Shown in pieces: positions 28,377-37,050 of a DNA stretch of 61,329 nucleotides (position 1 is the stretch's first letter; each line of letters begins with the position of its first letter). Where the stretch lies: positions 1 through 61,329 of the forward strand of contig NZ_BCYP01000029.1 in NCBI RefSeq assembly GCF_001598255.1, given 5' to 3'. This stretch comes from Mitsuaria chitosanitabida ATCC BAA-476 = NBRC 102408. Its GTDB lineage: Bacteria; Pseudomonadota; Gammaproteobacteria; Burkholderiales; Burkholderiaceae_C. Below the pieces are notes generated by a model. The model was given only the letters and a program-made list of their open reading frames with translations, was not told where the DNA came from and did not search any database. The translations under genes were made by a program, and so were the position numbers.

Positions 28377-29432
28377 TCAGCAGCTCGACCGCATCACCAG
28401 CTCGAAGCCCAGATCCACGCGGCGCTCGGGCACGTCCTCGCCGCGCATCAGCGCGACCAGCATCCGGGCCGCATGCAGGCCGATCTCGCCGCGTGGCGTG
28501 CGGACCGTGCTCAGCGGCGGCAGCATCTGGTCGCCGCCCGTCAGGTCGTTGAAGCCGACGACGGCGATGCGCTCGGGCACCCGCAGCCCCAGGCGCAACG
28601 CCTGCAGCAACGCGCCCTGCGCGAGGTCGTCGTTGTTGAAGAAGATCGCGTCCACATCGGGCGCCTCGCGCATCACCCGCTCCAGCAGCTTGGCACCGAG
28701 CGCGAACGAGGAGGGCGCCGCGTCCATGAACTCCAGCCGCGGATCGTGCGCCGCGCCGAGCGCCGCCCGGTAGCCCTGGGCGCGCTGCAGCGTCCGGGGA
28801 TCCAGCTGCGCCGCCGCGAAGGCGATGCGCCGGTACCCGCGGCGCAGCAGCTCCGCCGTCATCGCGTGACCGGCCGCCTGCTGCGAGAAGCCCACGGAGT
28901 AGGGCTCCCCGCCGTCCTCGGCGTCGGCCGCGCCAGGCGCCGCTCCCCGGTTCTCCATCACATGCACGCAGGGAACGCCGCTGCCGTGGATCAGGGCGTG
29001 CGCGGCCTCCGTATGGTCGAAGCCGGTCACCAGCAGACCCGCGGGCCGGTTCATCAGGTAGGTGCGCAGCAGCGCCTCCTCCTCGTCGGCGCGGTAGTGG
29101 GTGACGCCGATCAGGCTCTGGTAGCCGGCAGCCAGCAGCGTCCGCTGGGCGGCGTCGAGCAGGTCCACGAACAGCGTGTTGGACAGCAGCGGGATCAGCA
29201 CCACGACCTGGTTGCTGCGCGCCGAGGCCAATGCCCGCGCGGCCGGATCCGGCACGTAGCCCAACTGGGCGACGGCCGTGGTGACGCGCTCGACCAGGTC
29301 GGCGGCCACGCTGCGCTCGCCGCGCAGCGCGCGCGAGGCCGTGATCGGGCTGACGCCCGCGGCCAATGCCACATCCTGGAGCGTGACCCGGCCCGTGGCG
29401 CGGCGTCGTTTGGGGGCGGAAGCTGTCGTCAT
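28377..29432 (-). CDS. LacI-family transcriptional regulator (GntR-like)
   Basis: A 351-residue repressor. The N-terminal helix-turn-helix reads VTLQDVALAAGVSPITASRALRG followed by the hinge helix region (YVPDPAARALASARS). A periplasmic-binding-protein-like effector domain fills 65-340 (VVVLIPLLSNTLFVDLLDAAQ, RIAFAAAQLDPRTLQRAQGY, DAIFFNNDDLAQGALLQAL, FNDLTGG). Its divergent neighbours, gluconokinase and a TRAP transporter, suggest gluconate or a related aldonate as effector. A 12-bp site matching those before gluconokinase lies 12 bases upstream of its ATG, so autorepression is likely. Confidence 0.9.
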   Translation of the reverse strand: MTTASAPKRRRATGRVTLQDVALAAGVSPITASRALRGERSVAADLVERVTTAVAQLGYVPDPAARALASARSNQVVVLIPLLSNTLFVDLLDAAQRTLLAAGYQSLIGVTHYRADEEEALLRTYLMNRPAGLLVTGFDHTEAAHALIHGSGVPCVHVMENRGAAPGAADAEDGGEPYSVGFSQQAAGHAMTAELLRRGYRRIAFAAAQLDPRTLQRAQGYRAALGAAHDPRLEFMDAAPSSFALGAKLLERVMREAPDVDAIFFNNDDLAQGALLQALRLGLRVPERIAVVGFNDLTGGDQMLPPLSTVRTPRGEIGLHAARMLVALMRGEDVPERRVDLGFELVMRSSC

Positions 29433-29443
29433 CGGGAAGGGAG

Positions 29444-29455
29444 GATAGCGCTGTC
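29444..29455. promoter_or_regulatory. LacI-type operator O1 (autoregulatory)
   Basis: GATAGCGCTGTC differs by one base from the perfect palindrome at 29591 and sits just upstream of the regulator's start codon. It has the central AGCGCT of many LacI-family sites. Confidence 0.65.
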
Positions 29456-29590
29456 TCCCTGGGAACGCAGCCGGGGCGGACCCGTGGATCGCCCCGCCGG
29501 CGCGTCGCCCGACGCCTCCTCCCGTCGCCCCGTTTCCGGGCGCCGTACCTGCGTGTAATCCCTATCGTGGTGCGACGAATCGCTGCCTAA

Positions 29591-29602
29591 GATAGCGCTA
29601 TC
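29591..29602. promoter_or_regulatory. LacI-type operator O2 (perfect palindrome)
   Basis: GATAGCGCTATC is a perfect 12-bp palindrome in the 228-base region between the divergent regulator and gluconokinase, 59 bases before the chosen gluconokinase ATG. Confidence 0.75.
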
Positions 29603-29608
29603 CCATTT

Positions 29609-29622
29609 GGACAGCGCTATCC
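29609..29622. promoter_or_regulatory. LacI-type operator O3
   Basis: GGACAGCGCTATCC, one mismatch from a 14-bp palindrome, lies 18 bases centre-to-centre from O2 (about two helical turns), so two dimers could bind the same DNA face. Confidence 0.7.
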
Positions 29623-29660
29623 CAAAATCGTTTGGAAGGCCTGTCCGGCAGTTCACGACC

Positions 29661-30293
29661 ATGGCTTCTCACGCGTCCTCACCCCCTGGATCGACCGCTC
29701 CACCCGCGCCTGCCGCGAGCGCGCGGTGCGCCCGCGCCCTCGTCGTCATGGGGGTGGCCGGCTGCGGCAAGACCAGCGTCGGCGAGGCGCTGGCGCGCGC
29801 GCTGGGCTGGGGCTTCATCGAGGGCGACGCGCACCACGCGCCTGCCTCGATCGCCAAGATGCAGGCCGGCCAGCCGCTGGACGACGCCGACCGCTGGGGC
29901 TGGCTGGACCGCCTCGGCGAGATGCTCGCGGCGCAGGCGCCGGTGGTGCTGAGCTGCTCCGCGCTCAAGGGCGCCTACCGCGAGCGGCTGCGGGCCGCGA
30001 GCCCGGGCCTGCGCTTCGTCTTCCTGGCGATCGACAAGCCGCTGGCGCTCGAGCGCGTGGCGGCGCGGGCCCAGCGCCATTTCTTTTCCGCCAGCCTGGT
30101 GGACAGCCAGTTCGCCACCCTGGAATCGCCCGATGGCGAGCCCGGCGTGCTGACGCTGCCGGCCGCGCTGCCGCTGGACGAGCAGGTCCGGCAGGCGCGC
30201 GCCTGGCTGGCCGCCGATGCACACGACCCGGGCGAGGCATCGCCCCAGCGCGCGGGCCGCTCCGGCCCCGCCGACGAGGAGACCTCCGCATGA
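29661..30293 (+). CDS. gntK: gluconokinase
   Basis: A 210-residue P-loop kinase that phosphorylates gluconate to 6-phosphogluconate with ATP. Walker A is GVAGCGKTS; then come the substrate segment FIEGDAHHAPASIAKM-x-x-G-x-P-L-D-D-x-D-R-W, the CSALKGAYRERLR motif and the RAQRHFFSASLVDSQFATLE lid, all typical of GntK. The N-terminal 30 residues are low-complexity Ser/Ala/Pro. ATG 29661 is preferred over a TTG at 29607 that lies in operator O3; ribosome site weak, so the start could also be the later ATG before GVAGCGK. It overlaps the TRAP small subunit gene by four bases. Confidence 0.92.
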   Translation: MASHASSPPGSTAPPAPAASARCARALVVMGVAGCGKTSVGEALARALGWGFIEGDAHHAPASIAKMQAGQPLDDADRWGWLDRLGEMLAAQAPVVLSCSALKGAYRERLRAASPGLRFVFLAIDKPLALERVAARAQRHFFSASLVDSQFATLESPDGEPGVLTLPAALPLDEQVRQARAWLAADAHDPGEASPQRAGRSGPADEETSA

Positions 30294-30823
30294 ACGAGCA
30301 CAAGCCTTCCGACGCGGTGCCGGCCCCGGCCGTCCCGCCCAAGTCCCGCTGGCAGATCGCCGCCGAAGCCGCGATGGCGTTGTGCCTGGGCGTGATGGCG
30401 CTGGCGGTCTTCGTCAACGTCGTGCTGCGCTATGGCTTCGGCAGCGGTGTCGCGGCCAGCGAGGAACTCTCGCGCCTGCTCTTCGTCTGGATGGTCTTCA
30501 TCGGCGCGACGGCGGCCTATCCGCTGGGCGAGCACATGGCCTTCACCAGCCTGCTGCTGCCGCTCAGGCGCAAGCCCGCGGCGCTGCGCGCGGTCACCGC
30601 GCTGATCCGCGTCGCCGTCATCGTGGCTGCGGTGCTGGTCGCCTGGGGCGCGTGGCAGCAGGTGGTGGTGGGCATGGACAGCCGCTCGGTGGTGCTGGGC
30701 TACTCGAATGCGTTGCTGCCGCTGCCGGCGCTGCTGTCCTGCGGGGCCATCGCGCTGATGGCGCTGTGGGAGCTGGTGCGCAACAAGCCGCTCGATCTCG
30801 AGCACGAGTCGGACGTCGAGTAA
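30290..30823 (+). CDS. TRAP transporter small membrane subunit (DctQ type)
   Basis: A 177-residue protein with four transmembrane helices: ALCLGVMALAVFVNVVLRYGF, the ELSRLLFVWMVFIGATAAYP signature of DctQ, RVAVIVAAVLVAWGAW, and LPALLSCGAIALMALWEL. It pairs with the DctM-type large subunit encoded 18 bases downstream. The ATG overlaps the gluconokinase stop (ATGA), with GAGGAGA upstream. Confidence 0.9.
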   Translation: MNEHKPSDAVPAPAVPPKSRWQIAAEAAMALCLGVMALAVFVNVVLRYGFGSGVAASEELSRLLFVWMVFIGATAAYPLGEHMAFTSLLLPLRRKPAALRAVTALIRVAVIVAAVLVAWGAWQQVVVGMDSRSVVLGYSNALLPLPALLSCGAIALMALWELVRNKPLDLEHESDVE

Positions 30824-30841
30824 GGGCAGGGGACATCGATC

Positions 30842-32134
30842 ATGAGCAACGAGGCACTGTCCTTCATCGTCTTCTCCGGCGGCATGCTGCTGCTGATGGG
30901 CATCGGCATCCCGATGGCCTTCGCGCTGGTGCTGACCGGCGCCGGCATGGCCTGGGCGCTGGAGTTCTGGGACACCCAGCTGCTGGCGCAGAACCTGGTC
31001 GCGGGCATCGACAGCTTCCCGCTGCTGGCCGTCCCGTTCTTCATCCTCGCGGGCGAGCTGATGAACGCCGGCGGCATCAGCCGGCGCATCATCCAGATGG
31101 CGCAGGCCTGGGTGGGGCACATCCCCGGCGGGCTGGGCTTCGTGGCGATCGGCGCGGCGGTGCTGATGGCCAGCATGAGCGGCTCGGCGCTGGCCGACAC
31201 CGCGGCGCTGGCCACCATCCTGCTGCCGATGATGCGCAACCACGGCTATCCGATGGCGACCTCCGCCGGCCTGATCGCCGCGGGCGGCATCATCGCGCCC
31301 ATCATTCCGCCCTCCATGCCCTTCGTGATCTACGGCGTGACGACCAACACCTCGATCTCGGCGCTGTTCCTGTCAGGCATCGTGCCGGGCCTGATCATGG
31401 GCATCGGCCTGCTGGTCGCGTGGAAGCTGCAGCTGCGCAAGATCGACCTGCCGCCGGGCCGGGCGCTGCCGATGTCGGAACGCCTGATGGCCACGGCCCG
31501 CGCCTTCTTCGCGCTGCTGATGCCGCTGATCATCATCGGCGGCATGAAGACCGGCGTGTTCACGCCCACCGAGGCCGCCGTCGTCGCCGCGTTCTACGCG
31601 CTGGTGGTGAGCTTCCTGGTCCACCGCGAGATGACGCTGAAGGACCTGCACGGCGTGCTGGTGCGCGCGGCCAAGACCACCGCCATCGTGATGTTCCTGT
31701 GCGCCGGCGCGCAGGTGGCCAGCTACATGATCACGCTGGCCGACCTGCCGGGCGTGCTGTCGGCCTGGCTGGGCGGGCTGATCGAGTCGCCCCGGCTGCT
31801 GATGGCGCTCATGATGCTGCTGCTGGTGCTGATCGGCACCGCGCTGGACCTGACGCCCACCATCCTGATCTTCGCCCCGGTGATGCTGCCCATCGCCGTC
31901 AAGGCCGGCATCGACCCGGTGTACTTCGGCCTGATGTTCGTGCTCAACGGCGCCATCGGCCTGATCACGCCGCCGGTGGGCACCGTGCTGAACGTGGTGG
32001 CCGGCGTGGGCCGGCTCACGATGCACCAGGTCATCAAGGGCGTGAATCCCTTCCTGGCGACCTACGTGCTCATCCTGGTGCTGTTCACCGCCTTCCCCGA
32101 GCTCGTCATCGCGCCGATGAAGTGGCTGCGCTGA
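30842..32134 (+). CDS. TRAP transporter large permease subunit (DctM type)
   Basis: A 430-residue, about 12-helix permease that uses the sodium gradient to import the ligand delivered by the binding protein. Signature segments include PFFILAGELMNAGGI, MASMSGSALADTAALATILLPMM, AAGGIIAPIIPPSMPFVIYG, and LNGAIGLITPPVGTVLNVVAGV. Context with gluconokinase suggests sugar-acid uptake. Confidence 0.93.
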   Translation: MSNEALSFIVFSGGMLLLMGIGIPMAFALVLTGAGMAWALEFWDTQLLAQNLVAGIDSFPLLAVPFFILAGELMNAGGISRRIIQMAQAWVGHIPGGLGFVAIGAAVLMASMSGSALADTAALATILLPMMRNHGYPMATSAGLIAAGGIIAPIIPPSMPFVIYGVTTNTSISALFLSGIVPGLIMGIGLLVAWKLQLRKIDLPPGRALPMSERLMATARAFFALLMPLIIIGGMKTGVFTPTEAAVVAAFYALVVSFLVHREMTLKDLHGVLVRAAKTTAIVMFLCAGAQVASYMITLADLPGVLSAWLGGLIESPRLLMALMMLLLVLIGTALDLTPTILIFAPVMLPIAVKAGIDPVYFGLMFVLNGAIGLITPPVGTVLNVVAGVGRLTMHQVIKGVNPFLATYVLILVLFTAFPELVIAPMKWLR

Positions 32135-32193
32135 CGCGCCCGGCCGACGACCTTCCCCGCAACCCCTCGAAGAACCACGACCCGGAGACCCCC

Positions 32194-33234
32194 ATGACGA
32201 CCGCACTCTCCCGCTTCCCCCGCATGCGCCGCCTGGCGCTGGCCGCCGGCACGATGCTGGCCCTGGCCGCCGTGCTGCCCGCGCAGGCCGCCGACATCAA
32301 GCCGCGCCTGATCCGCTTCGGCTACGGCCTGGCGGAGAACAGCAACCAGGGCCGCGCGGTGAAGGTCTTCGCGGACGAGGTGCTCAAGCTCTCCGGCGGC
32401 AAGATGAAGGTGCGCGCCATCGGCGGCGCCGCGCTGGGCCCGGACACGCAGATGCAGCAGGCGCTGATCGGCGGGGCGCAGGAGATGATGGTGGGCTCGA
32501 CCGCCACGCTGGTGGGCATCGCCAAGGAGATGGCGCTGTGGGACACGCCCTTCCTGGTCAACAACGTGCGCGAGGCCGATGCGCTGCTCGACGGTCCGGT
32601 CGGCGACAAGGTGCGCGGCAAGCTGGCCGAGAAGGGCATGGTGGGCCTGGCCTACTGGGAGAACGGCTTCCGCAACCTGACCAACAGCAAGCACGCGGTC
32701 ACGAAGCTGGAGGACCTGAATGGCATCAAGCTGCGCGTGATGCAGAACAACGTGTTCCTGGACAGCTTCAAGCAGCTGGGCGCCAACGCGGTGCCGCTGC
32801 CGTACTCGGAGCTCTTCACCGCGCTGGAGACCAATGCGGTCGACGGCCAGGAGAACCCGTACAACACCATCCTGTCGGCCAAGTTCTACGAGGTGCAGAA
32901 GTACCTGACGGTCACGAACCACGTCTACAGCCCGTGGATCGTCACGGTGTCGAGGAAGTTCTGGGACGGCCTGTCCAAGGACGAGCAGAACGTGCTGCAG
33001 CAGGCCGCGATCAAGAGCCGCGACTTCGAGCGCAAGGACACCCGTGACGAGGCGGCCAAGGCCTTGGCCGAGCTCAAGGCCAAGGGCATGGTGGTCAACG
33101 AGCTCAGCCCCGCCGAGGCCGGCCGCATGCGCGACAAGCTGACCAAGGTGAACGCGGGCATCGCGACGCAGGTCGGCATGGACCTGTGGACCGAGACCCA
33201 GTCCCAGCTGACCAAGCTGCGCGGCGGGAAGTGA
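32194..33234 (+). CDS. TRAP transporter periplasmic binding protein (DctP type)
   Basis: A 346-residue periplasmic receptor. The signal peptide (about 1-32) ends in LPAQAAD. The DctP features follow: IRFGYGLAENSNQGRAVKVFADEV, QMQQALIGGAQEM, WDTPFLVNNVREADALLD, IKLRVMQNNVFLDSFKQLGA (with the ligand-carboxylate Arg) and EALNTNAVDGQENPYNTI-like ETNAVDGQENP. The last gene of the gntK-Q-M-P cluster; the predicted ligand is gluconate or a related aldonic acid. Confidence 0.92.
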   Translation: MTTALSRFPRMRRLALAAGTMLALAAVLPAQAADIKPRLIRFGYGLAENSNQGRAVKVFADEVLKLSGGKMKVRAIGGAALGPDTQMQQALIGGAQEMMVGSTATLVGIAKEMALWDTPFLVNNVREADALLDGPVGDKVRGKLAEKGMVGLAYWENGFRNLTNSKHAVTKLEDLNGIKLRVMQNNVFLDSFKQLGANAVPLPYSELFTALETNAVDGQENPYNTILSAKFYEVQKYLTVTNHVYSPWIVTVSRKFWDGLSKDEQNVLQQAAIKSRDFERKDTRDEAAKALAELKAKGMVVNELSPAEAGRMRDKLTKVNAGIATQVGMDLWTETQSQLTKLRGGK

Positions 33235-33559
33235 CCGCGATCCGGGTGGCCGTCCGGCCGCCCGCCCAGGTGTCAGGCCCGGCTGCTTCGCCCGAGCGTC
33301 GGCGTCATGACACGCCGCCTCGGTGTTTTCCCCGCCCGCGTTTGCGTACGAATTCGCGGCGCGGACGCCGCATCCCGCGATCGAGTTAAGACACGACTGG
33401 TTACCGCCGCCTATCATCAAAAGCGCCTGCTGATGCGGGTTTCTTGACCGATTCGTGGTTCGGGGACTTGCCGGGGCGACTGATTTGTCCTTCGGGATCC
33501 TTGGCGGCGGCCGGTCGATGACCGGGCGCCGATGTCCAGCGGCTTGTGTGGGATCACGA
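33235..33559 (+). other. intergenic region without a supported gene
   Basis: A 325-base gap between the TRAP operon and the next binding-protein gene. The part around 33380-33430 is less GC-rich and holds TATCAT (33412-33417), a possible -10, but no convincing -35 at standard spacing. No clear terminator hairpin with a U-tract after the TRAP operon was found. Confidence 0.4.
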
Positions 33560-34390
33560 ATGCATCGACGACATCTGACCCTGGCGGGTCTGGCGTGGAT
33601 GAGCGGCGCCAGCGCCGCCGGGCGCGCCACGCCGGCCAGCCTGATCACGGCACTGCCGCCGGTGGCGCCGGGCATGGCCCCGTCCGCCGGGCCGGCACAG
33701 GTGCCTGCGTCGCTGCGCCTGCTCAGCGAGGAGTTCCCGCCGGTGAACTTCAGCGAGGGCGGCCATCCGCGAGGGCTGGCGGTCGACATCGTCCAGGCCA
33801 TCCAGCAGCGCCTGGGGCAATCGCTCCCCATCGAGTTCATGCCCTGGGCCCGTGCCTTCCGCGAGGCGCAGGACAACCAGCCCACCGCGCTCTTCGCCAC
33901 CGCCCGCATCCCGGAGCGGGAGGCGCTCTTCCAATGGGTCGGGCCCATCGTCCAGTTCCAGAGCACCTTCTACGCGCGCGCCGACAGCCGGCTGCGGCTG
34001 CGCTCCCTGGAGGAGGCGCGGCGCCTGCAGAAGGTGCTGGTCGTGCGGGACTGGTACACGCTGGTCCAGCTGCAGAGCGCGGGCTTCCACAACCTGCAGC
34101 AGATCAGCGATCCGGTGCAGGGCGTGCGCATGCTGCAGGCGGGCCGCGCGCCGGTGTTCGCCGCCGAGAGGATCACCATGCCGCAGACCCTGGCCCAGGC
34201 CGGGCTGTCGCCCAAGGCGGTGAAGGCGCTCTTCAGCTTCGCCAGCAGCGACGGCTACATCGCCTTTTCCAGGAGCACGCCGGCGTCCACCGTCGCGGCC
34301 TGGCAGGCGCAGCTCGCCGAGCTCAAGCGCGACGGCAGCTTCGCGGCGCTGCACAAGCGCTGGTTCCCGACCGACACGGCCTCGCGGTAG
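33560..34390 (+). CDS. periplasmic amino-acid-binding-like protein (SBP_bac_3 fold)
   Basis: A 276-residue secreted protein with a poor, Ala-rich signal sequence (MHRRHLTLAGLAWMSGASAA). The family-3 solute-binding fold is visible: LRLLSEEFPPVNFSEGGHPRGLAVDIVQAI, FMPWARAFREAQ, ALFATARIPEREALFQWVGPIV, and a C-terminal IAFSRSTPASTVAAWQAQLAELKRDGSFAALHKRW. Stand-alone copies of this type, with W-x-R-A motifs, are common in betaproteobacteria and often lack an ABC permease; none is next door. Ligand unknown. GGGATC precedes ATG 33560. Confidence 0.82.
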   Translation: MHRRHLTLAGLAWMSGASAAGRATPASLITALPPVAPGMAPSAGPAQVPASLRLLSEEFPPVNFSEGGHPRGLAVDIVQAIQQRLGQSLPIEFMPWARAFREAQDNQPTALFATARIPEREALFQWVGPIVQFQSTFYARADSRLRLRSLEEARRLQKVLVVRDWYTLVQLQSAGFHNLQQISDPVQGVRMLQAGRAPVFAAERITMPQTLAQAGLSPKAVKALFSFASSDGYIAFSRSTPASTVAAWQAQLAELKRDGSFAALHKRWFPTDTASR

Positions 34391-34433
34391 GCTCCGGGGG
34401 CCGCGGGCCCTGAGCTCCCGCGCCTGGACCGCC

Positions 34434-35654
34434 ATGCCGACTCCGCGACCGCGCCGCCGACCCGCCCTCCCTGGCCCCCTCGCTTCCGAGGCAACGAACG
34501 CCGGTTCGCCGGGCGCCGCCGCCCAGCCCGCCGCCCATCCCGCGGAAGCGCCGCGGTCCATCGACCTCGCGCTGCAGGGCGGCGGCTCGCACGGGGCCTT
34601 CACCTGGGGCGTGCTGGACGCGCTGCTCGAGGACGGCCGGCTGCGCATCGACGGGGTCTCCGGCACCAGCGCCGGCGCGATGAACGCCGCCGTCATGGCC
34701 AGCGGTTTCGCCAAGGGCGGGGCACTGGGCGCGCGCCAGGCGCTGTCGCGCTTCTGGCAGGACGTGTCCGGCGTGCCGGCCTGCTTCGGCGTCGTGGGCG
34801 CGATGGGCGAGGCGGGGAAGGGCGACCACCCGGGCGCGTCCGCCGGCATCCCCGGACCGGCGCCGGTGGAGATGCCCGCCTGGGTCTACAACCGCAGCGC
34901 CTGGCCCGGCTACGCCGCCTGGGACGCCTGGCTGCGCCTGTGGAGCCCCTACCAGCTGAACCCCTTCAACCTCGATCCGCTGCGGGACATCGTGCGCCGC
35001 CATGTCGACGTCGACGCGCTGCGCGAGGGCCCGATCCAGGTCTTCGTCACCGCGACCTCGGTGCGCACCGGTCAGCCGCGCGTGTTCAGCGGCGAGGACC
35101 TGGGCATCGAGGCGCTGATGGCCTCGGCCTGCCTGCCGCACGGCGCGCAGACGGTGGTCATCGACGACGAGCCCTTCTGGGACGGCGGCTACTCGGGCAA
35201 TCCGGCGCTGTGGCCGCTGGTGTACGGGACCCAGTCCGACGACGTGCTGCTGGTGCAGATCAACCCGCGCGAGCACGCCGGCATCCCGCGCACCGCCGCC
35301 GAGATCGACGATCGCATCAACGAGATCACCTTCAACGCCAGCCTGGTGGCGGAGCTGCGCGCGATCGCCTTCGTGCAGCGGCTGCTGCGTGATCGGCGCG
35401 TCGATCCGACCCGCTACAAGCAGATGCGGCTGCACCGCGTGGCCGACGAGGACGGCCTGGCCCCGTTCGGGGCGTCGAGCAAGCTCAACACCGATCCCGG
35501 TCTGCTGACCACCCTGTTCGGGCTGGGGCGCCTCGCGGGCGAGAAGTGGCTCCAGACCTGTTCGGCCAAGGTCGGTCACGAGAGCTCGGTGGACATCGGC
35601 GAAGTCTTCCTGGCCAACCGCGTCCGCACCGGCGGTCGGGGCAAGCAGTTCTGA
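34434..35654 (+). CDS. patatin-like phospholipase
   Basis: A 406-residue patatin-domain protein. The oxyanion motif is LALQGGGSHGAF, the nucleophile elbow is GVSGTSAGAMNA (catalytic Ser in G-T-S-A-G), and the catalytic Asp lies in DGGYSGNPALWPL. An Ala/Pro-rich N-terminal tail precedes the domain; there is no signal peptide, so it is likely cytoplasmic, acting on membrane lipids. This large single-domain bacterial type is widespread in Burkholderiales. The gene begins 43 bases after the binding-protein gene and may be co-transcribed. Confidence 0.88.
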   Translation: MPTPRPRRRPALPGPLASEATNAGSPGAAAQPAAHPAEAPRSIDLALQGGGSHGAFTWGVLDALLEDGRLRIDGVSGTSAGAMNAAVMASGFAKGGALGARQALSRFWQDVSGVPACFGVVGAMGEAGKGDHPGASAGIPGPAPVEMPAWVYNRSAWPGYAAWDAWLRLWSPYQLNPFNLDPLRDIVRRHVDVDALREGPIQVFVTATSVRTGQPRVFSGEDLGIEALMASACLPHGAQTVVIDDEPFWDGGYSGNPALWPLVYGTQSDDVLLVQINPREHAGIPRTAAEIDDRINEITFNASLVAELRAIAFVQRLLRDRRVDPTRYKQMRLHRVADEDGLAPFGASSKLNTDPGLLTTLFGLGRLAGEKWLQTCSAKVGHESSVDIGEVFLANRVRTGGRGKQF

Positions 35655-35774
35655 CCCGCCGCCCGGACCCGTCAGGCCGGGTCCTGGCCGTCCGCGACGC
35701 GGCGGGTCGGGCGCGGGCCGGACCGCCGCGCCGGCGGCCGATCGGCGTCATCCGCCCTGGCGTCATCGGGCGCC

Positions 35775-35804
35775 TTGACTTGGTTCATATCTTTCGGTTA
35801 TCAT
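35775..35804 (+). promoter_or_regulatory. sigma70-type promoter for the betaine-type ABC operon
   Basis: TTGACT (35775-35780) and TATCAT (35799-35804), each five of six consensus bases, are separated by 18. The surrounding 75 bases are conspicuously AT-rich for this genome. Predicted start near 35812. Confidence 0.65.
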
Positions 35805-35819
35805 TTGTCCTTAAATGTC

Positions 35820-35840
35820 AGTCAAATTGATATGTTGACT
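35820..35840. promoter_or_regulatory. inverted repeat AGTCAA-N9-TTGACT, operator candidate
   Basis: AGTCAA (35820-35825) is perfectly inverted as TTGACT (35835-35840) with nine bases between, immediately downstream of the predicted transcription start. The binding protein is unknown; no regulator gene is adjacent. Confidence 0.5.
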
Positions 35841-36200
35841 GCCCTCGCACTACTCGCGGATCTCTGAATCCCGTCGCGGTGCAGGTTCGCCGCCGGGCCC
35901 GTCCCGGCTTCTCCGGCCGGTCTTCCGGCCCCATTGCCACGCCAGGCTCGCCGGGCGGCGCCCCTCGACCAGGCCCGCCGTCCGCGCTCCGAGTCCTCCA
36001 GCGGGCACTGGCCCTTGCTTCGCTTTCGCCGTGCCCGCTGGCAGCCCTTGAGGCCCGCCGGGGCCGCCGCGTGCCCCTCCCGGTTCCCTCCCGACGGCTG
36101 ATGGCGTGACCGCCGCCGCGTTCGCGCGCGCCCGCGTCCTCCCGACGTCCGCGCGCAGACCGGCGACCCGTCCACCCCTGCACGAATGGAGTCACGGCAC

Positions 36201-37040
36201 ATGGCCAAGGGAATTCACATCGACCACGTCTTCAAGGTCTTCGGCGAGAAGCCGGCGCAAGCGCTGGCGCTGGTCCGAGAGGGTCTCGACAAGCAGGAGA
36301 TCCTGGCCCGCACCGGCCAGTCGATCGGCGTCTTCGACGCCAGCTTCGAGATCCAGGCCGGGGAGATCTTCGTGATCATGGGCCTGTCGGGCTCCGGCAA
36401 GTCGACCCTGGTGCGGCTGCTCAATCGGCTCATCGAGCCGACCGCCGGTCGCATCGTCATCGACGGCGACGACATCAACGCCTATTCCGACGCCCAGCTG
36501 CGTACCCTGCGCCGCAAGGACTTCGGGATGGTGTTCCAGTCCTTCGCGCTGATGCCGCACATGACCGTGCGGGACAACACCGCCTTCGGCCTGGAGCTGG
36601 CCGGGGTCGGCCGCCGCGAGCGTCTGGCGCAAGCCGACCAGGCGCTGGCGCAGGTCGGCCTGGCCGGCTGGGGCGACAAGTACCCGGACGAGCTGTCCGG
36701 CGGCATGCAGCAGCGCGTGGGCCTGGCCCGGGCGCTGGCCTCCGATCCCGCCATCCTGCTGATGGACGAGGCCTTCTCGGCGCTCGATCCCATCATCCGC
36801 GCCGAGATGCAGGCCGAGCTGCTGCGCCTGCAGCAGGTGCGGCGCCGGACCATCGTGTTCATCTCGCATGACCTGGACGAGGCCATGCGCATCGGGGACC
36901 GGATCGCGATCATGAAGGACGGTCACGTGGTCCAGGTCGGCACGCCCCAGGAGATCCTGGACGCGCCGGCCGACGATTTCGTGCGCAGCTTCCTGAGCGC
37001 GGGCGACCGCTCCGCCTCGCCGCTGCGCCACCTGAACTGA
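36201..37040 (+). CDS. proV: glycine betaine/proline-type ABC transporter ATP-binding protein
   Basis: A 279-residue ATPase of the quaternary-amine importer family. It starts with the family's extra helical region ([24 protein letters not shown]), then Walker [11 protein letters not shown]-loop [12 protein letters not shown], signature [15 protein letters not shown], Walker [14 protein letters not shown] and the H-loop His in [10 protein letters not shown]. It lacks the C-terminal CBS pair that senses osmolarity in longer ProV/OpuA proteins. GGAG before ATG 36201 favours it over the ATG at 36186. It starts ten bases before the permease-binding protein gene. Confidence 0.92.
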   Translation: MAKGIHIDHVFKVFGEKPAQALALVREGLDKQEILARTGQSIGVFDASFEIQAGEIFVIMGLSGSGKSTLVRLLNRLIEPTAGRIVIDGDDINAYSDAQLRTLRRKDFGMVFQSFALMPHMTVRDNTAFGLELAGVGRRERLAQADQALAQVGLAGWGDKYPDELSGGMQQRVGLARALASDPAILLMDEAFSALDPIIRAEMQAELLRLQQVRRRTIVFISHDLDEAMRIGDRIAIMKDGHVVQVGTPQEILDAPADDFVRSFLSAGDRSASPLRHLN

Positions 37041-37050
37041 AAGGACCCCG

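Larger units (their letters stand above)
35655..36200 (+). other. long promoter-leader region before the betaine-type ABC operon
   Basis: A 546-base gap. Its first part carries an AT-rich promoter block (35770-35845); from about 35850 to 36200 it is very GC-rich and would be a roughly 390-nt leader if transcription starts near 35812. Short ORFs across it on both strands (for example 35879-36109) have no ribosome site and odd Arg/Pro composition, so I do not call them genes. Confidence 0.5.

Noticed and set aside
35822-36208. Minus- and plus-strand short ORFs in the leader before proV
   Set aside because: No ribosome site, Arg/Gly/Pro-rich random composition, and position inside a promoter-leader region.
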